Shown: positions 21,495 to 34,098, counted from the stretch's first letter. The stretch: DNA of 64,000 bases from Nematostella vectensis (GCF_932526225.1 NC_064035.1:2501-66500); one strand, 5' to 3'. The notes: generated by a model not told the origin, from the sequence alone. A program made the numbers and translations.

Positions 21495-22035
21495 TTAAGA
21501 CTGAAGGGCAGCATCCAGTCTTGAACAAGTGACAGATTGAGCACATAGCCATCATCAGCACCTATCAGGCTCTGTCCCTACCAAGTTTGGTTGCTTGATT
21601 CCCTAAACTGACCGATAACCCCTTACCCCCTTACCCCCTTATCTTGTATACGACGCTCAAATGTCGGGGGTAAGCCACATATGCAATGATTTCTTCATAC
21701 CTCAACGCATAAAAAAGTTTTTTCGCGAGCGTGAACTTCGCGAATATTGGCCAGAATGCCTCAAACTTGGCACAAAATCTTTAAACCTGAGTTAGGAAAG
21801 TACCCTTAACCCCAAACTTCGTATACGATGCGAAAATGTCGGGGGTAAGCCACATATGCAATGATTTCTCCATACCTCAACGCATAAAAAAGTTTTTTCG
21901 CGAGCGTAAACTTCGCTAAAGTCGATCAGATCCGAGTTAAGGGCCCCAGAACCCTTAACCCCATGCTTAAACCGGTCCCAGAACCCTTAACCCCATGCTT
22001 AAACACGAGATAAGTGCACCCGAACTCTTAAATCA
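21495..22035 (+). repeat. Right part of composite copy 2
   Basis: Matches 7611-8213: linker, two GTATACGACG repeats (21646-21745 and 21821-21920) and a little CCCTTAACCCC text. Homology stops abruptly at 22035. Confidence 0.8.
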
Positions 22036-22496
22036 CGTGGAAATTTTTTGAAAATCGAAAAAAATCGTCGGCACTCAGAAAAAATTTGAAGTTGCATTTC
22101 ATCGAAAAAAAAATTTCGGAATTTTTGAATTTTTTTTTCTGTAAAGGGTGTTATTGGGGCCAAGGGAGTCCTATGCAACTCTTATTTTTGCCTAATAGTC
22201 TATAGGGAAAGTTTTAGAAGGAACAAACATAAGAAATATCCAAGTTTTTCAGGATGTTTTTTATACAAACTGCCTATTTGGCCTTACAGACTCCTAACCC
22301 AGTCTTAGTTTAACAAAAATAATTATAGGAAAGATTTGAGGTTAAAAAAACTAAAGATTTCCAAGATTTTATACGTTCAAAAGCTTCCTTAGGCCTTATA
22401 CAGTCCTAACCCAAGCTTACTTTCACGAAAAACATTAATAGGACACGTACAGACAATGTCCCGTAAAGTAAGACAAAAAAAAATTCGAGATATCGC
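22036..22496. other. Gene-free transition with degenerate internal repeats
   Basis: AT-rich sequence joining the composite repeat to the satellite array. Two diverged blocks, near 22272-22325 and 22394-22443, share GGCCTTA, then CTCCTAACCCA or TCCTAACCCA, CTTA, TTT and a final ATAGGA. A third, weaker version lies near 22155-22207. No gene is visible. Confidence 0.6.
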
Positions 22497-23011
22497 GGAA
22501 GTTAACAAAAAACACAAAGCAAAGAGTTTGAGGAAGTAAACAAGTATGTGAACTTTAATGATCTATTTAAAGGGGTGCATTTTGTACAGGGAAGCATACA
22601 TAGAATGCTTAACTGGTGGAGAGGGAAGAGGTAAAAGTTTATTGAGCATAATTTCAACAATAGCAGGGGGAAGAGAGGAGCACTCTCTTCATACAATATT
22701 GCAGTTGTTACCTATTATTAAATAAGTTTGTAACATGTCTTTGTTTATTAAGCAAGGTCTATTTCTGAGACAAGCAAACTCAAGTAATGCTGTTAAAATA
22801 ACAGGTGAGTGTTAAAAGAAAAACAATTATCTGGTTAGAAAACTACTGTAGATTCCTTTGCACCAAAATAAGAACAAACTTCATTTTGTTTGTTATTAAT
22901 GAGGAACAAGATGAGCTCTACAAAGCCATAAAGAAATATGTATTGCTCATGTAAATTATACAAGTAAATGATAATATTAAAAAAGAACTACTGTAAGTAA
23001 TTAGAGCGGTT

Positions 23012-23138
23012 TTCATTAACCCGTGAAACAAAGTGTGATAGTTAAACGGTAATATGTAGAAAAAAACACAAAAAAGAACAATAGAATCAGATCACCAGAA
23101 AGTGTAATACGCTAAAGCGTAGTTCACGGGTTAATGAA
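23012..23138. mobile_element. MITE-like inverted repeat inside the satellite unit (unit 1 shown)
   Basis: Perfect 16 bp terminal inverted repeats, TTCATTAACCCGTGAA (23012-23027) and TTCACGGGTTAATGAA (23123-23138), bound a 127 bp element. It is flanked on both sides by GGTT, which could be a 4 bp target duplication. Inside is the palindrome TACGCTAAAGCGTA. Every unit has it about 514 bp from its start, for example at 63452-63576 in unit 20. Units 3, 4, 5, 7 and 9 have one changed base in the left arm. It was present before the array amplified. It could also be a plain hairpin with no transposon origin. Confidence 0.45.
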
Positions 23139-24280
23139 GGTTTTGACATTTCAACCTTACATCCACATGAAAGTAATGCCTAATATCGAGTGCCCTACAG
23201 TAAGTGTTTTGCAGTCAAGTTGTTTTCTGTTAGTAGGTAAAAAATTATTCTAAATAATAGTAATCATAGCTATGGTCACCACTTACACATATAGCACTTG
23301 TAAATAAAAGAAAGAAAAAATATATATATGCAGTCAAACAACAGAATTGCATGATAACCTTGAATATATTGAATAAAGGACTGCAAAAAACATCTTTTGT
23401 ACTAGTTGCTTGAATTGACCCTTGGCTATTTTTAGCTGAATTTCCCTCCCCCTCTAAAAAAGAAAATAATAATAATAATAGAACAAAACTAAAAAGAAAA
23501 CAAACACAACAGAGACCCCCGCCAACAATGTTGATTTTTTTTACTTTCCTTTAAATTGGGAGTGTCATGTTTAAGAGATTTGCAATAGCTCTAGAGCCCT
23601 GACACAATGAACTTCAGTGAAATTCTAATACTGACTTATGAGCTTTTGGTACATGTGGGAGACTTTAAACAAAACAAAAAAAATGACCACAAACTGTCAA
23701 TTAACATAGTTTTCAATATAATATTGCATATTATTTAATAAGGTATTGACAGCTTTTAAAAAGTTCAACTGTTTGTAGACACTTAAAAGCCTACAATAAA
23801 CACTGACTCCAGACATGCGCAGTACTATGCTGCTGCCCCTTTAAAGTAAAATACAGCTTTACTTAGTCAGCGTAGACAATATTGCGGATTTTGTCAATAT
23901 TCTAATATGAGTATGTCAATATTCTCCCCCCTTACGTCTTTATTTCTATTTATTTTATGCTTTTCACATGATACCAAAACAGCGTCTATTTTCTTCGCTA
24001 ATTTGATGTCATGTACACAATAAAGAGATGCGCCCGTGCGCATGGCGAGTCCCCAAGGGACCCAAGACGCCCAAATAGACCTCTATTTTTTGTCATCCAC
24101 AATCTCGGCGAGCTGTGCGTGGCGTAACCGTATTACAGGCCTGGGATCCTGGTTATTGTCCTCCCCATTAATGCGCGGGTTGGGATAACCTTGCAAGAGT
24201 GTTGTACAGCATATTCGCTCGGAAATATCGGTGCTTGGGGCCTTCGGGTTCTTTACAGCCTTCCGTAAAAGCCTTGTGCT

Positions 24281-24367
24281 GCAATACCGATTGGGTAATC
24301 CGTATGTATGGTTTCCGTTTTGTTCTTCAGACCGGGTTCGATCCCAGGCCAATGGGCTTTTTTTTTT
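24281..24367 (+). ncRNA. Candidate pol III transcription unit, tRNA-like, in each satellite unit (unit 1 shown)
   Basis: A perfect B box GGTTCGATCC lies at 24335-24344. It sits in a T-arm-like CCGGG-TTCGATC-CCAGG and is followed 13 bp later by a ten-T run, a typical pol III stop. About 50 bp upstream, TACCGATTGGG partly fits an A box, at normal tRNA spacing. It forms a hairpin CATAC-C-GATT, loop GGGT, AATC-C-GTATG in most units. B boxes in other units begin at 26335, 28334, 30330, 32333, 35565, 37563, 40782, 42782, 44782, 46780, 48780, 50786, 52785, 54784, 56783, 58781, 60780 and 62780, unchanged in all 19. No full cloverleaf or anticodon arm is convincing, so this is a tRNA-derived remnant or novel small RNA. 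Transcription is unproven. Confidence 0.4.
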
Positions 24368-24497
24368 AATTCGTTTTTTTTCTTTGTGCTGGACCCCCTT
24401 AATCCTGATAGGTTTTGCGCAAAAATAATAAAAAAAAGTGAGTTTGCAAAATAAGCTTGCTAGATTTATTGATTATATGTATTCAATTTGTTCCTAG

Positions 24498-26493
24498 GAA
24501 GTTAACAAAAAACACAAAGCAAAGAGTTTGAGGAAGTAAACAAGTATGTGAACTTTAATGTTCTATTTGAAGGGGTGCATTTTGTACAGGGAAGCATACA
24601 TAGAATGCTTAACTGGTGGAGAGGGAAGAGGTAAAAGTTTATTGAGCATAATTTCAACAATAGCAGGGGGAAGAGAGGGGCACTCTCTTCATACAATATT
24701 GCAGTTGTTACCTATTATTAAATAAGTTTGTAACATGTCTTTGTTTATTAAGCAAGGTCTATTTCTGAGACAAGCAAACTCAAGTAAGGCTGTTGAAATA
24801 ACAGGTGAGTGTTAAAAGAAAAGCAATTATCTGATTAGAAAACTACTGTAGATTCCTTTGCACCAAAATAAGAACAAACTTCATTTTGTTTGTTATTTAT
24901 GAGGAACGAGATGAGCTCTACAAAGCCATAAAGAAATATGTATTGCTCATGTAAATTATACAAGTAAATGATAATATTAAAAAAGAATTACTGTAAGTAA
25001 TTAGAGTGGTTTTCATTAACCCGTGAAACAAAGTGTGATAGTTAAACGATAATAGTTAGTAAAACACAAAAAAGAACAATAGAATCAGATCACCACAAAG
25101 TGTAATACGCTAAAGCGTAGTTCACGGGTTAATGAAGGTTTTGACATTTCAACCTTACATCCACATGAAAGTAATGCCTAATATCGAGTGCCCTACAGTA
25201 AGTGTTTTGCAGTCAAGTTGTTTTCTTTTAGTAGGTAAAAAATTATTCTAAATAATAGTAATCATAGCTATGGTCACCACTTACACATATAGCACTTGTA
25301 ATGAAAAAAAAGAAAAAATATATATATGCAGTCAAACAACAGAATTGCATGATAACCTTGAATATATTGAATAAAGGACTGCAAAAAAACATCTTTTGTA
25401 CTAGTTGCTTGAATTGACCCTTGGCTATTTTTAGCTGAATTCCCCTCCCCCTCTAAAAAAGAAAATAATAATAATAATAGAACAAAACTAAAAAGAAAAC
25501 AAACACAACAGAGACCTCCACCAACAATTTTGATTTTTTTTACTTTCCTTTAAAGGGGGAGTGTCATGTTTAAGAGATTTGCAATAGCTCTAGAGCCCTG
25601 ACACAATGAACTTCAGTGAAATTCTAATACTGACTTATGAGCTTTTGGTACATGTGGGAGACTTTAAACAAAACAAAAAAAATGACCACAAACTGTCAAT
25701 TAACATAGTTTTCAATATAATATTGCATATTATTTAATAAGGTATTGACAGCTTTTAAAAAGTTCAACTGTTTGTTGACACTTAAAAGCCTACAATAATC
25801 ACTGACTCCAGACATGCGCAGTACTATGTTGCTGCCCCTTTAAAGTAAAATACAGCTTTACTTAGTCAGCGTAGACAAAATTGCGGATTTTGTCAATATT
25901 CTAATATGAATATGTCAATATTCTCCCCCCTTACGTCTTTATTTCTATTTATTTTATGATTTTCACATGATACCAAAACAGCGTCTTTTTTCCTCGCTAA
26001 TTCGATGTCATGTACACAATAAAAGAGATGCGCCCGTGCGCATGGCGAGTCCCCAAGGGACCCAAGACGCCCAAATAGACCTCTATTTTTTGTCATCCAC
26101 AATCTCGGCGAGCTGTGCGTGGCGTAACCGTATTACCGGCCTGGGATCCTGGTTATTGTCCTCCCCATTAATGCGCGGGTTGGGATAACCTTGCAAGAGT
26201 GTTGTACAGCATATTCGCTCGGAAATATCGGTGCTTGGGGCCTTCGGGTTCTTTACAGCCTTCCGTAAAAGCCTTGTGCTCCCATACCGATTGGGTAATC
26301 CGTATGTATGGTTTCCGTTTTGTTCTTCAGACCGGGTTCGATCCCAGGCCAATGGGCTTTTTTTGATTCGTTTTCTTTCTTTGTGCTTGACCCCCCTAAT
26401 CCTGATTGGTTTTGCGCAAAAATAATAAAAAAAGTGAGTTTGCAAAATAAGGTTGCTGGATTTATTGATTATATGTATTCAATTTGTTCCTAG
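24498..26493 (+). repeat. Satellite unit 2
   Basis: 1996 bp, type A start. Its island carries ATTACCGGCC in place of the common ATTACAGGCC, shared only with unit 3. Confidence 0.95.
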
Positions 26494-28492
26494 GAAGTTA
26501 ACAAAAAACACAAAGCAAAGAGTTTGAGGAAGTAAACAAGTATGTGAACTTTAATGTTCTATTTGAAGGGGCGCATTTTGTACCGGTAAGCATACATAGA
26601 ATGCTTAACTGGTGGAGAGGGGAGTGGTAACAGTTTATTGAGCATAATGCCAACAATAGCAGGGGGAAGGGAGGGGCACTCTCTTCATACAATATTGCAG
26701 TTGTTACCTATTATTAAATAAGTTTGTAACATGTCTTTGTTTATTAAGCAAGGTCTATTTCTGAGACAAGCAAACTCAAGTAAGGCTGTTGAAATAACAG
26801 GTGAGTGTTAAAAGAAAAACAATTATCTGATTAGAAAACTACTGTAGATTCCTTTGCACCAAAATAAGAACAAACTTCATTTTGTTTGTTATTTATAAGG
26901 AACGAGATGAGCTATACAAAGCCATAAAGAAATATGTATTGCTCATCTAAATTATACAAGTAAATGATAATATTAAAAAGGAACTACTGTAAGTAATTAG
27001 AGTGGTTTTTATTAACCCGTGAAACAAAGTGTGATAGTTAAACGGTAATAGTTAGAAAAAAACACAAAAAAGAACAATAGAATCAGATCACCACAAAGTG
27101 TAATACGCTAAAGCGTAGTTCACGGGTTAATGAAGGTTTTGACATTTCAACCTTACATCCACATGAAAGTAATGCCTAATATCGAGTGCCCTACAGTAAG
27201 TGTTTTGCAGTCAAGTTGTTTTCTTTTAGTAGGTAAAAAATTATTCTAAATAATAGTAATCATAGCTATGGTCACCACTTACACATATAGCACTTGTAAT
27301 GAAAAAAAAGAAAAAATATATATATGCAGTCAAACAACAGAATTGCATGATAACCTTGAATATATTGAATAAAGGACTGCAAAAAAACATCTTTTGTACT
27401 AGTTGCTTGAATTGACCCTTGGCTCTTTTTAGCTGAATTCCACTCCCCCTCTAAAAAAGAAAATAATAATAATAATAGAACAAAACTAAAAAGAAAACAA
27501 ACACAACAGAGACCTCCACCAACAATTTCGATTTTTTTTTACTTTCCTTTAAAGGGGGAGTGTCATGTTTAAGAGATTTGCAATAGCTCTAGAGCCCTGA
27601 CACAATGAACTTCAGTGAAATTCTAATACTGACTTATGAGCTTTTGGTACATGTGGGAGACTTTAAACAAAACAAAAAAAATGACCACAAACTGTCAATT
27701 AACATAGTTTTCAATATAATATTGCATATTATTTGATAAGGTATTGACCGCTTTTAAAAAGTTCAACTGTTTGTTGACACTTAAAAGCCTACAATAAGCA
27801 CTGACTCCAGACATGCGCAGTACTATGTTGCTGCCCCTTTAAAGTAAAATACAGCTTTACTTAGTCAGCGTAGACAATATTGCGGATTTTGTCAATATTC
27901 TAATATGAATATGTCAATATTCTCCCCCCTTACGTCTTTATTTCTATTTATTTTATGATTTTCACATGATACCAAAACAGCGTCTTTTTTCTTCGCTAAT
28001 TCGATGTCATGTACACAATAAAAGAGATGCGCCCGTGCGCATGGCGAGTCCCCAAGGGACCCAAGACGCCCAAATAGACCTCTATTTTTTGTCATCCACA
28101 ATCTCGGCGAGCTGTGCGTGGCGTAACCGTATTACCGGCCTGGGATCCTGGTTATTGTCCTCCCCATTAATGCGCGGGTTGGGATAACCTTGCAAGAGTG
28201 TTGTACAGCATATTCGCTCGGAAATATCGGTGCTTGGGGCCTTCGGGTTCTTTACAGCCTTCCGTAAAAGCCTTGTGCTCCCATACCGATTGGGTAATCC
28301 GTATGTATGGTTTCCGTTTTGTTCTTCAGACCGGGTTCGATCCCAGGCCAATGGGCTTTTTTTTATTCGTTTTCTTTCTTTGTGCTTGACCCCCCTAATC
28401 CTGATTGGTTTTGCGCAAAAATAATAAAAAAAGTGAGTTTGCAAAATAAGGTTGCTGGATTTATTGATTATATGTATTCAATTTGTTCCTAG
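26494..28492 (+). repeat. Satellite unit 3
   Basis: 1999 bp, type B start (GCGCATTTTGTACCGG, AATGCCAAC). Shares ATTACCGGCC with unit 2. The left arm of its MITE-like repeat has TTTATTAACCCG instead of TTCATTAACCCG. Confidence 0.95.
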
Positions 28493-30493
28493 GAAGTTAA
28501 CAAAAAACACAAAGCAAAGAGTTTGAGGAAGTAAACAAGTATGTGAACTTTAATGTTCTATTTGAAGGGGCGCATTTTGTACCGGTAAGCATACATAGAA
28601 TGCTTAACTGGTGGAGAGGGGAGTGGTAACAGTTTATTGAGCATAATGCCAACAATAGCAGGGGGAAGGGAGGGGAACTCTCTTCATACAATATTGCAGT
28701 TGTTACCTATTATTAAATAAGTTTGTAACATGTCTTTGTTTATTAAGCAAGGTCTATTTCTGAGACAAGCAAACTCAAGTAAGGCTGTTGAAATAACAGG
28801 TGAGTGTTAAAAGAAAAACAATTATCTGATTAGAAAACTACTGTAGATTCCTTTGCACCAAAATAAGAACAAACTTCATTTTGTTTGTTATTTATAAGGA
28901 ACGAGATGAGCTATACAAAGCCATAAAGAAATATGTATTGCTCATCTAAATTATACAAGTAAATGATAATATTATAAAGGAACTACTGTAAGTAATTAGA
29001 GTGGTTTTTATTAACCCGTGAAACAAAGTGTGATAGTTAAACGGTAATAGTTAGAAAAAAACACAAAAAAGAACAATAGAATCAGATCACCACAAAGTGT
29101 AATACGTTAAAGCGTAGTTCACGGGTTAATGAAGGTTTTGACATTTCAACCTTACATCCACATGAAAGTAATGCCTAATATCGAGTGCCCTACAGTAAGT
29201 GTTTTGCAGTCAAGTTGTTTTCTTTTAGTAGGTAAAAAATTATTCTAAATAATAGTAATCATAGCTATGGTCACCACTTACACATATAGCACTTGTAATG
29301 AAAAAAAAGAAAAAAATATATATGCAGTCAAACAACAGAATTGCATGATAACCTTGAATATATTGAATAAAGGACTGCAAAAAAACATCTTTTGTACTAG
29401 TTGCTTGAATTGACCCTTGGCTATTTTTAGCTGAATTCCCCTCCCCCTCTAAAAAAGAAAATAATAATAATAATAGAACAAAACTAAAAAGAAAACAAAC
29501 ACAACAGAGACCTCCACCAACAATTTTGATTTTTTTTTACTTTCCTTTAAAGGGGGAGTGTCATGTTTAAGAGATTTGCAATAGCTCTAGAGCCCTGACA
29601 CAATGAACTTCAGTGAAATTCTAATACTGACTTATGAGCTTTTGGTACATGTGTGAGACTTTAAACAAAACAAAAAAAATGACCACAAACTGTCAATTAA
29701 CATAGTTTTCAATATAATATTGCATATTATTTAATAAGGTATTGACAGCTTTTAAAAAGTTCAACTGTTTGTTGACACTTAAAAGCCTACAATAATCACT
29801 GACTCCAGACATGCGCAGTACTATGTTGCTGCCCCTTTAAAGTAAAATACAGCTTTACTTAGTCAGCGTAGACAAAATTGCGGATTTTGTCAATATTCTA
29901 ATATGAAGATGTCAATATTCTCCCCCCTTACGTCTTTATTTCTATTTATTTTATGATTTTCACATGATACCAAAACAGCGTTTTTTTCTTCGCTAATTTG
30001 ATGTCATGTACACAATAAAACAGATGCGCCCGTGCGCATGGCGAGTCCCCAAGGGACCCAAGACGCCCAAATAGACCTCTATTTTTTGTCATCCACAATC
30101 TCGGCGAGCTGTGCGTGGCGTAACCGTATTACAGGCCTGGGATCCTGGTTATTGTCCTCCCCATTAATGCGCGGGTCGGAATACCTTGCAAGAGTGTTGT
30201 ACAGCATATTCGCTCGGAAATATCGGTGCTTGGGGCCTTAGGGTTCTTTACAGCCTTCCGTAAAAGCCTTGTGCTGCCATACCGATTGGGTAATCCGTAT
30301 GTATGGTTTCCGTTTTGTTCTTCAGACTGGGTTCGATCCCAGGCCAATGGGCTTTTTTTTTTTAATTCGTTTTTTTTCTTTGTGCTGGACCCCCTTAATC
30401 CTGATAGGTTTTGCGCAAAAATAATAAAAAAAAGTGAGTTTGCAAAATAAGCTTGCTAGATTTATTGATTATATGTATTCAATTTGTTCCTAG
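28493..30493 (+). repeat. Satellite unit 4
   Basis: 2001 bp, type B start. It has GGGTCGGAATACC where other units have GGGTTGGGATAACC, which shortens the minus-strand open frame. The left half closely resembles unit 7. Confidence 0.95.
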
Positions 30494-32496
30494 GAAGTTA
30501 ACAAAAAACACAAAGCAAAGAGTTTGAGGAAGTAAACAAGTATGTGAACTTTAATGTTCTATTTGAAGGGGTGCATTTTGTACAGGAAAGCATACATAGA
30601 ATGCTTAACTGGTGGAGAGGGAAGAGGTATAAGTTTATTGAGCATAATTTCAACAATAGCAGGGGGAAGAGAGGGACACTCTCTCCATACAATATTGCAG
30701 TTGTTACCTATTATTAAATAAGTTTGTAACATGTCTTTGTTTATTAAGCAAGGTCTATTTCTGAGACAAGCAAACTCAAGTAAGGCTGTTGAAATAACAG
30801 GTGAGTGTTAAAAGAAAAACAATTATCTGATTAGAAAACTACTGTAGATTCCTTTGCACCAAAATAAGAACAAACTTCATTTTGTTTGTTATTTATAAGG
30901 AACGAGATGAGCTATACAAAGCCATAAAGAAATATGTATTGCTCATCTAAATTATACAAGTAAATGATAATATTAAAAAGGAACTACTGTAAGAAATTAG
31001 AGTGGTTTTTATTAACCCGTGAAACAAAGTGTGATAGTTAAACAGTAATAGTTAGAAAAAAACACAAAAAAGAACAATAGAATCAGATCACCACAAAGTG
31101 TAATACGCTAAAGCGTAGTTCACGGGTTAATGAAGGTTTTGACATTTCAACCTTACATCCACATGAAAGTAATGCCTAATATCGAGTGCCCTACAGTAAG
31201 TGTTTTGCAGTCAAGTTGTTTTCTTTTAGTAGGTAAAAAATTATTCTAAATAATAGTAATCATAGCTATGGTCACCACTTACACATATAGCACTTGTAAT
31301 GAAAAAAAAGAAAAAATATATATATGCAGTCAAACAACAGAATTGCATGATAACCTTGAATATATTGAATAAAGGACTGCAAAAAAACATCTTTTGTACT
31401 AGTTGCTTGAATTGACCCTTGGCTATTTTTAGCTGAATTCCCCTCCCCCTCTAAAAAAGAAAATAATAATAATAATAGAACAAAACTAAAAAGAAAACAA
31501 ACACAACAGAGACCTCCACCAACAATTTTGATTTTTTTTTACTTTCCTTTAAAGGGGGAGTGTCATGTTTAAGAGATTTGCAATAGCTCTAGAGCCCTGA
31601 CACAATGAACTTCAGTGAAATTCTAATACTGACTTATGAGCTTTTGGTACATGTGTGAGACTTTAAACAAAACAAAAAAAATGACCACAAACTGTCAATT
31701 AACATAGTTTTCAATATAATATTGCATATTATTTAATAAGGTATTGACAGCTTTTAAAAAGTTCAACTGTTTGTTGACACTTAAAAGCCTACAATAATCA
31801 CTGACTCCAGACATGCGCAGTACTATGTTGCTGCCCCTTTAAAGTAAAATACAGCTTTACTTAGTCAGCGTAGACAAAATTGCGGATTTTGTCAATATTC
31901 TAATATGAAGATGTCAATATTCTCCCCCCTTACGTCTTTATTTCTATTTATTTTATGATTTTCACATGATACCAAAACAGCGTTTTTTTCTTCGCTAATT
32001 TGATGTCATGTACACAATAAAACAGATGCGCCCGTGCGCATGGCGAGTCCCCAAGGGACCCAAGACGCCCAAATAGACCTCTATTTTTTGTCATCCACAA
32101 TCTCGGCGAGCTGTGCGTGGCGTAACCGTATTACAGGCCTGGGATCCTGGTTATTGTCCTCCCCATTAATGCGCGGGTTGGGATAACCTTGCAAGAGTGT
32201 TGTACAGCATATTCGCTCGGAAATATCGGTGCTTGGGGCCTTAGGGTTCTTTACAGCCTTCCGTAAAAGCCTTGTGCTGCCATACCGATTGGGTAATCCG
32301 TATGTATGGTTTCCGTTTTGTTCTTCAGACTGGGTTCGATCCCAGGCCAATGGGCTTTTTTTTTTTAATTCGTTTTTTTTCTTTGTGCTGGACCCCCTTA
32401 ATCCTGATAGGTTTTGCGCAAAAATAATAAAAAAAAGTGAGTTTGCAAAATAAGCTTGCTAGATTTATTGATTATATGTATTCAATTTGTTCCTAG
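30494..32496 (+). repeat. Satellite unit 5
   Basis: 2003 bp, type A start with GTACAGGAAAGC and GGGACACTCTCTCC. The latter and AAGAAATTAG are shared with unit 9, evidence of exchange over several units. Confidence 0.95.
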
Positions 32497-32888
32497 GAAG
32501 TTAACAAAAAACACAAAGCAAAGAGTTTGAGGAAGTAAACAAGTATGTGAACTTTAATGTTCTATTTGAAGGGGTGCATTTTGTACAGGAAAGCATACAT
32601 AGAATGCTTAACTGGTGGAGAGGGAAGAGGTAAAAGTTTATTGAGCATAATTTCAACAATAGCAGGGGGAAGAGAGGGGCACTCTCTTCATACAATATTG
32701 CAGTTGTTACCTATTATTAAATAAGTTTGTAACATGTCTTTGTTTATTAAGCAAGGTCTATTTCTGAGACAAGCAAACTCAAGTAAGGCTGTTGAAATAA
32801 CAGGTGAGTGTTAAAAGAAAAACAATTATCTGATTAGAAAACTACTGTAGATTCCTTTGCACCAAAATAAGAACAAACTTCATTTTGT

Positions 32889-33764
32889 GATACTACTATC
32901 TCGTTTTCAACCGATGTCAATAATACTTCCAATTTAGAGAACACTCTTAATTCAGTGATGAGGGATGTGGAAGTATGGACCAATTGCAACAAACTTCCAA
33001 TAAATGAGACGAAGTCAAAATCACTACTTGTGACTGGTAAACGCCTTGGAGAGAAAGCACCACACAGTAAATTATCCATTTCGACATCTAATGGAAACAC
33101 CCTTGAATCAGTGGAATCAGTAAGACTCCTTGGACTGGATGTGGACAGTAAATTGACCTTTTCGGATCACGCTGAAAGGACATACAAGAAAATTGCAGGA
33201 AGAATCGGCGTACTAAATAAGATCAAAGGTTGTCTACCCATCAAACAAAGAACAAATTTCTATAATGCCATGATCAAACCTTTGTTTAGCTATGCTGGGA
33301 CTGTTTGGCAAACAGCATCAACTAAGGATTGTTTGTCAAGATTTCTAACTCTACAAAAAAGAGCTGCACGTCTAATACTCAACGCTGAACCCAGAGCACC
33401 CTCAGTACCGTTGTTTAATAGACTTCAATGGCTGCCTTTCTATCTGGACAATCACATCTCAATGTGTTCTATTCTCTTTAAAAGGCTACAACTGATGGTG
33501 CCCGAATATCTAATTGAAACTCTTAAGCTGAACAATACACTTCATAATAGAAATACTCGTTTCTCAGGACTGAATTTTATAACTCCAAAGTATACTAGAA
33601 AAACCGAAGGTGGGAAAACGTTTACAGTAAATGCCATCCATAAATGGAACAATTTAGAAGCCAGCATAAAGAAACTGCCTAATATAAGCTCTTTTAAGAA
33701 CGCTCTCCGTCATAAATATCTTAATGAACAATTACTTTTAAATCATTTTAATATTTCGAATTAA
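32889..33764 (+). pseudogene. LINE reverse transcriptase C-terminal fragment, copy 1
   Basis: 291 codons plus stop, open from the first inserted base. It begins DTT, which in related reverse transcriptases follows the first aspartate of the FADDTT catalytic motif. The truncation therefore falls inside motif C and the polymerase cannot function. Remaining features are NKLPINETKSK (motif D region), RLLGLDVDSKLTF, LQKRAARLILNA, HNRNTRFSG and FTVNAIHKWNNLEASIK, all typical of CR1/L2-like C-termini. An internal ATG at 32955 opens a 269-residue frame but is unlikely to be a real start. Confidence 0.85.
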
Positions 33765-33848
33765 CTCATATTTTATTTTCTTTATTTAATCTTTCTCCTT
33801 TTGGTCTGGGTGGGAATAGTATTTTTATAATTTGTATTGTAAATAGAG

Positions 33849-33882
<34 letters not shown>

Positions 33883-33886
<4 letters not shown>

Positions 33887-34098
33887 ATATTGTATTATTT
33901 GTATGTATGAGTTTTGAGGTCCACAAGTTTACTAGTGTATTACACTATTAAGTGCCACCCTCTGTAAATAAAGTTATTATTATATTTATTATATATTTTA
34001 TATTGTATTATTTGTATGTATGAGTTTTGAGGGCCACAAGTTTACTAGTGTATTACATTATTAAGTGCCACCCTCTGTAAATAAAGTTATTATTATTA
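33883..34098 (+). repeat. Tandem duplication in the truncated LINE 3' UTR
   Basis: A ~100 bp segment running from TTTTATATTGTATTATTTG to CCACCCTCTGTAAATAAAG occurs twice, offset 113 bp (starts near 33883 and 33996). Both contain AATAAA. The same duplication is present in the second insertion near 39103-39315. Confidence 0.8.

Larger units (their letters stand above)
10315..22035 (+). repeat. Composite subtelomere-like repeat, copy 2 (interrupted by a LINE)
   Basis: This is the second direct copy of the block that starts at 1. It is split by the retrotransposon at 17181-21494. Homology resumes at about 21495 (matching 7611) and ends at 22035 (matching 8213) at the shared text AACTCTT(A/G)AATCA. 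It therefore lacks the counterpart of the ~40 bp repeats and telomeric tract that follow copy 1. Between about 21920 and 21980 it is also shorter than copy 1. No host gene is visible in it. Confidence 0.85.
22498..24497 (+). repeat. Satellite unit 1
   Basis: 2000 bp, at the array edge. Start block of type A (GTGCATTTTGTACAGG, AATTTCAAC). It has private changes as edge units often do, including CAATACCGATT where others have CCATACCGATT, which breaks one pair of the pol III hairpin. The last base before the unit marks the end of the transition region. Confidence 0.95.

Noticed and set aside
22502-22696. A 64-residue hydrophobic, signal-peptide-like frame on the minus strand at the start of every satellite unit
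   Set aside because: It is open in all 20 units, but the units are so similar that this is expected. Differences between type A and type B units are mostly amino-acid-changing, so there is no sign of protein constraint. There is no domain and no plausible start context.
24083-24352. An 89-residue minus-strand frame across the GC-rich island
   Set aside because: It begins inside the B-box region at a non-ATG codon. It is broken in unit 4 (indel) and unit 11 (stop), and matches no family I know. The tRNA-like signal on the other strand explains the sequence better.
24281-24357. A genuine tRNA gene
   Set aside because: The T-arm and B box are good, but the acceptor stem pairs poorly and no anticodon arm can be placed, so only a tRNA-like or tRNA-derived element can be supported.
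32955-33764. A complete 269-residue protein-coding gene
   Set aside because: It is the C-terminal end of a LINE reverse transcriptase. The frame is open upstream to the truncation point and lacks the catalytic core.
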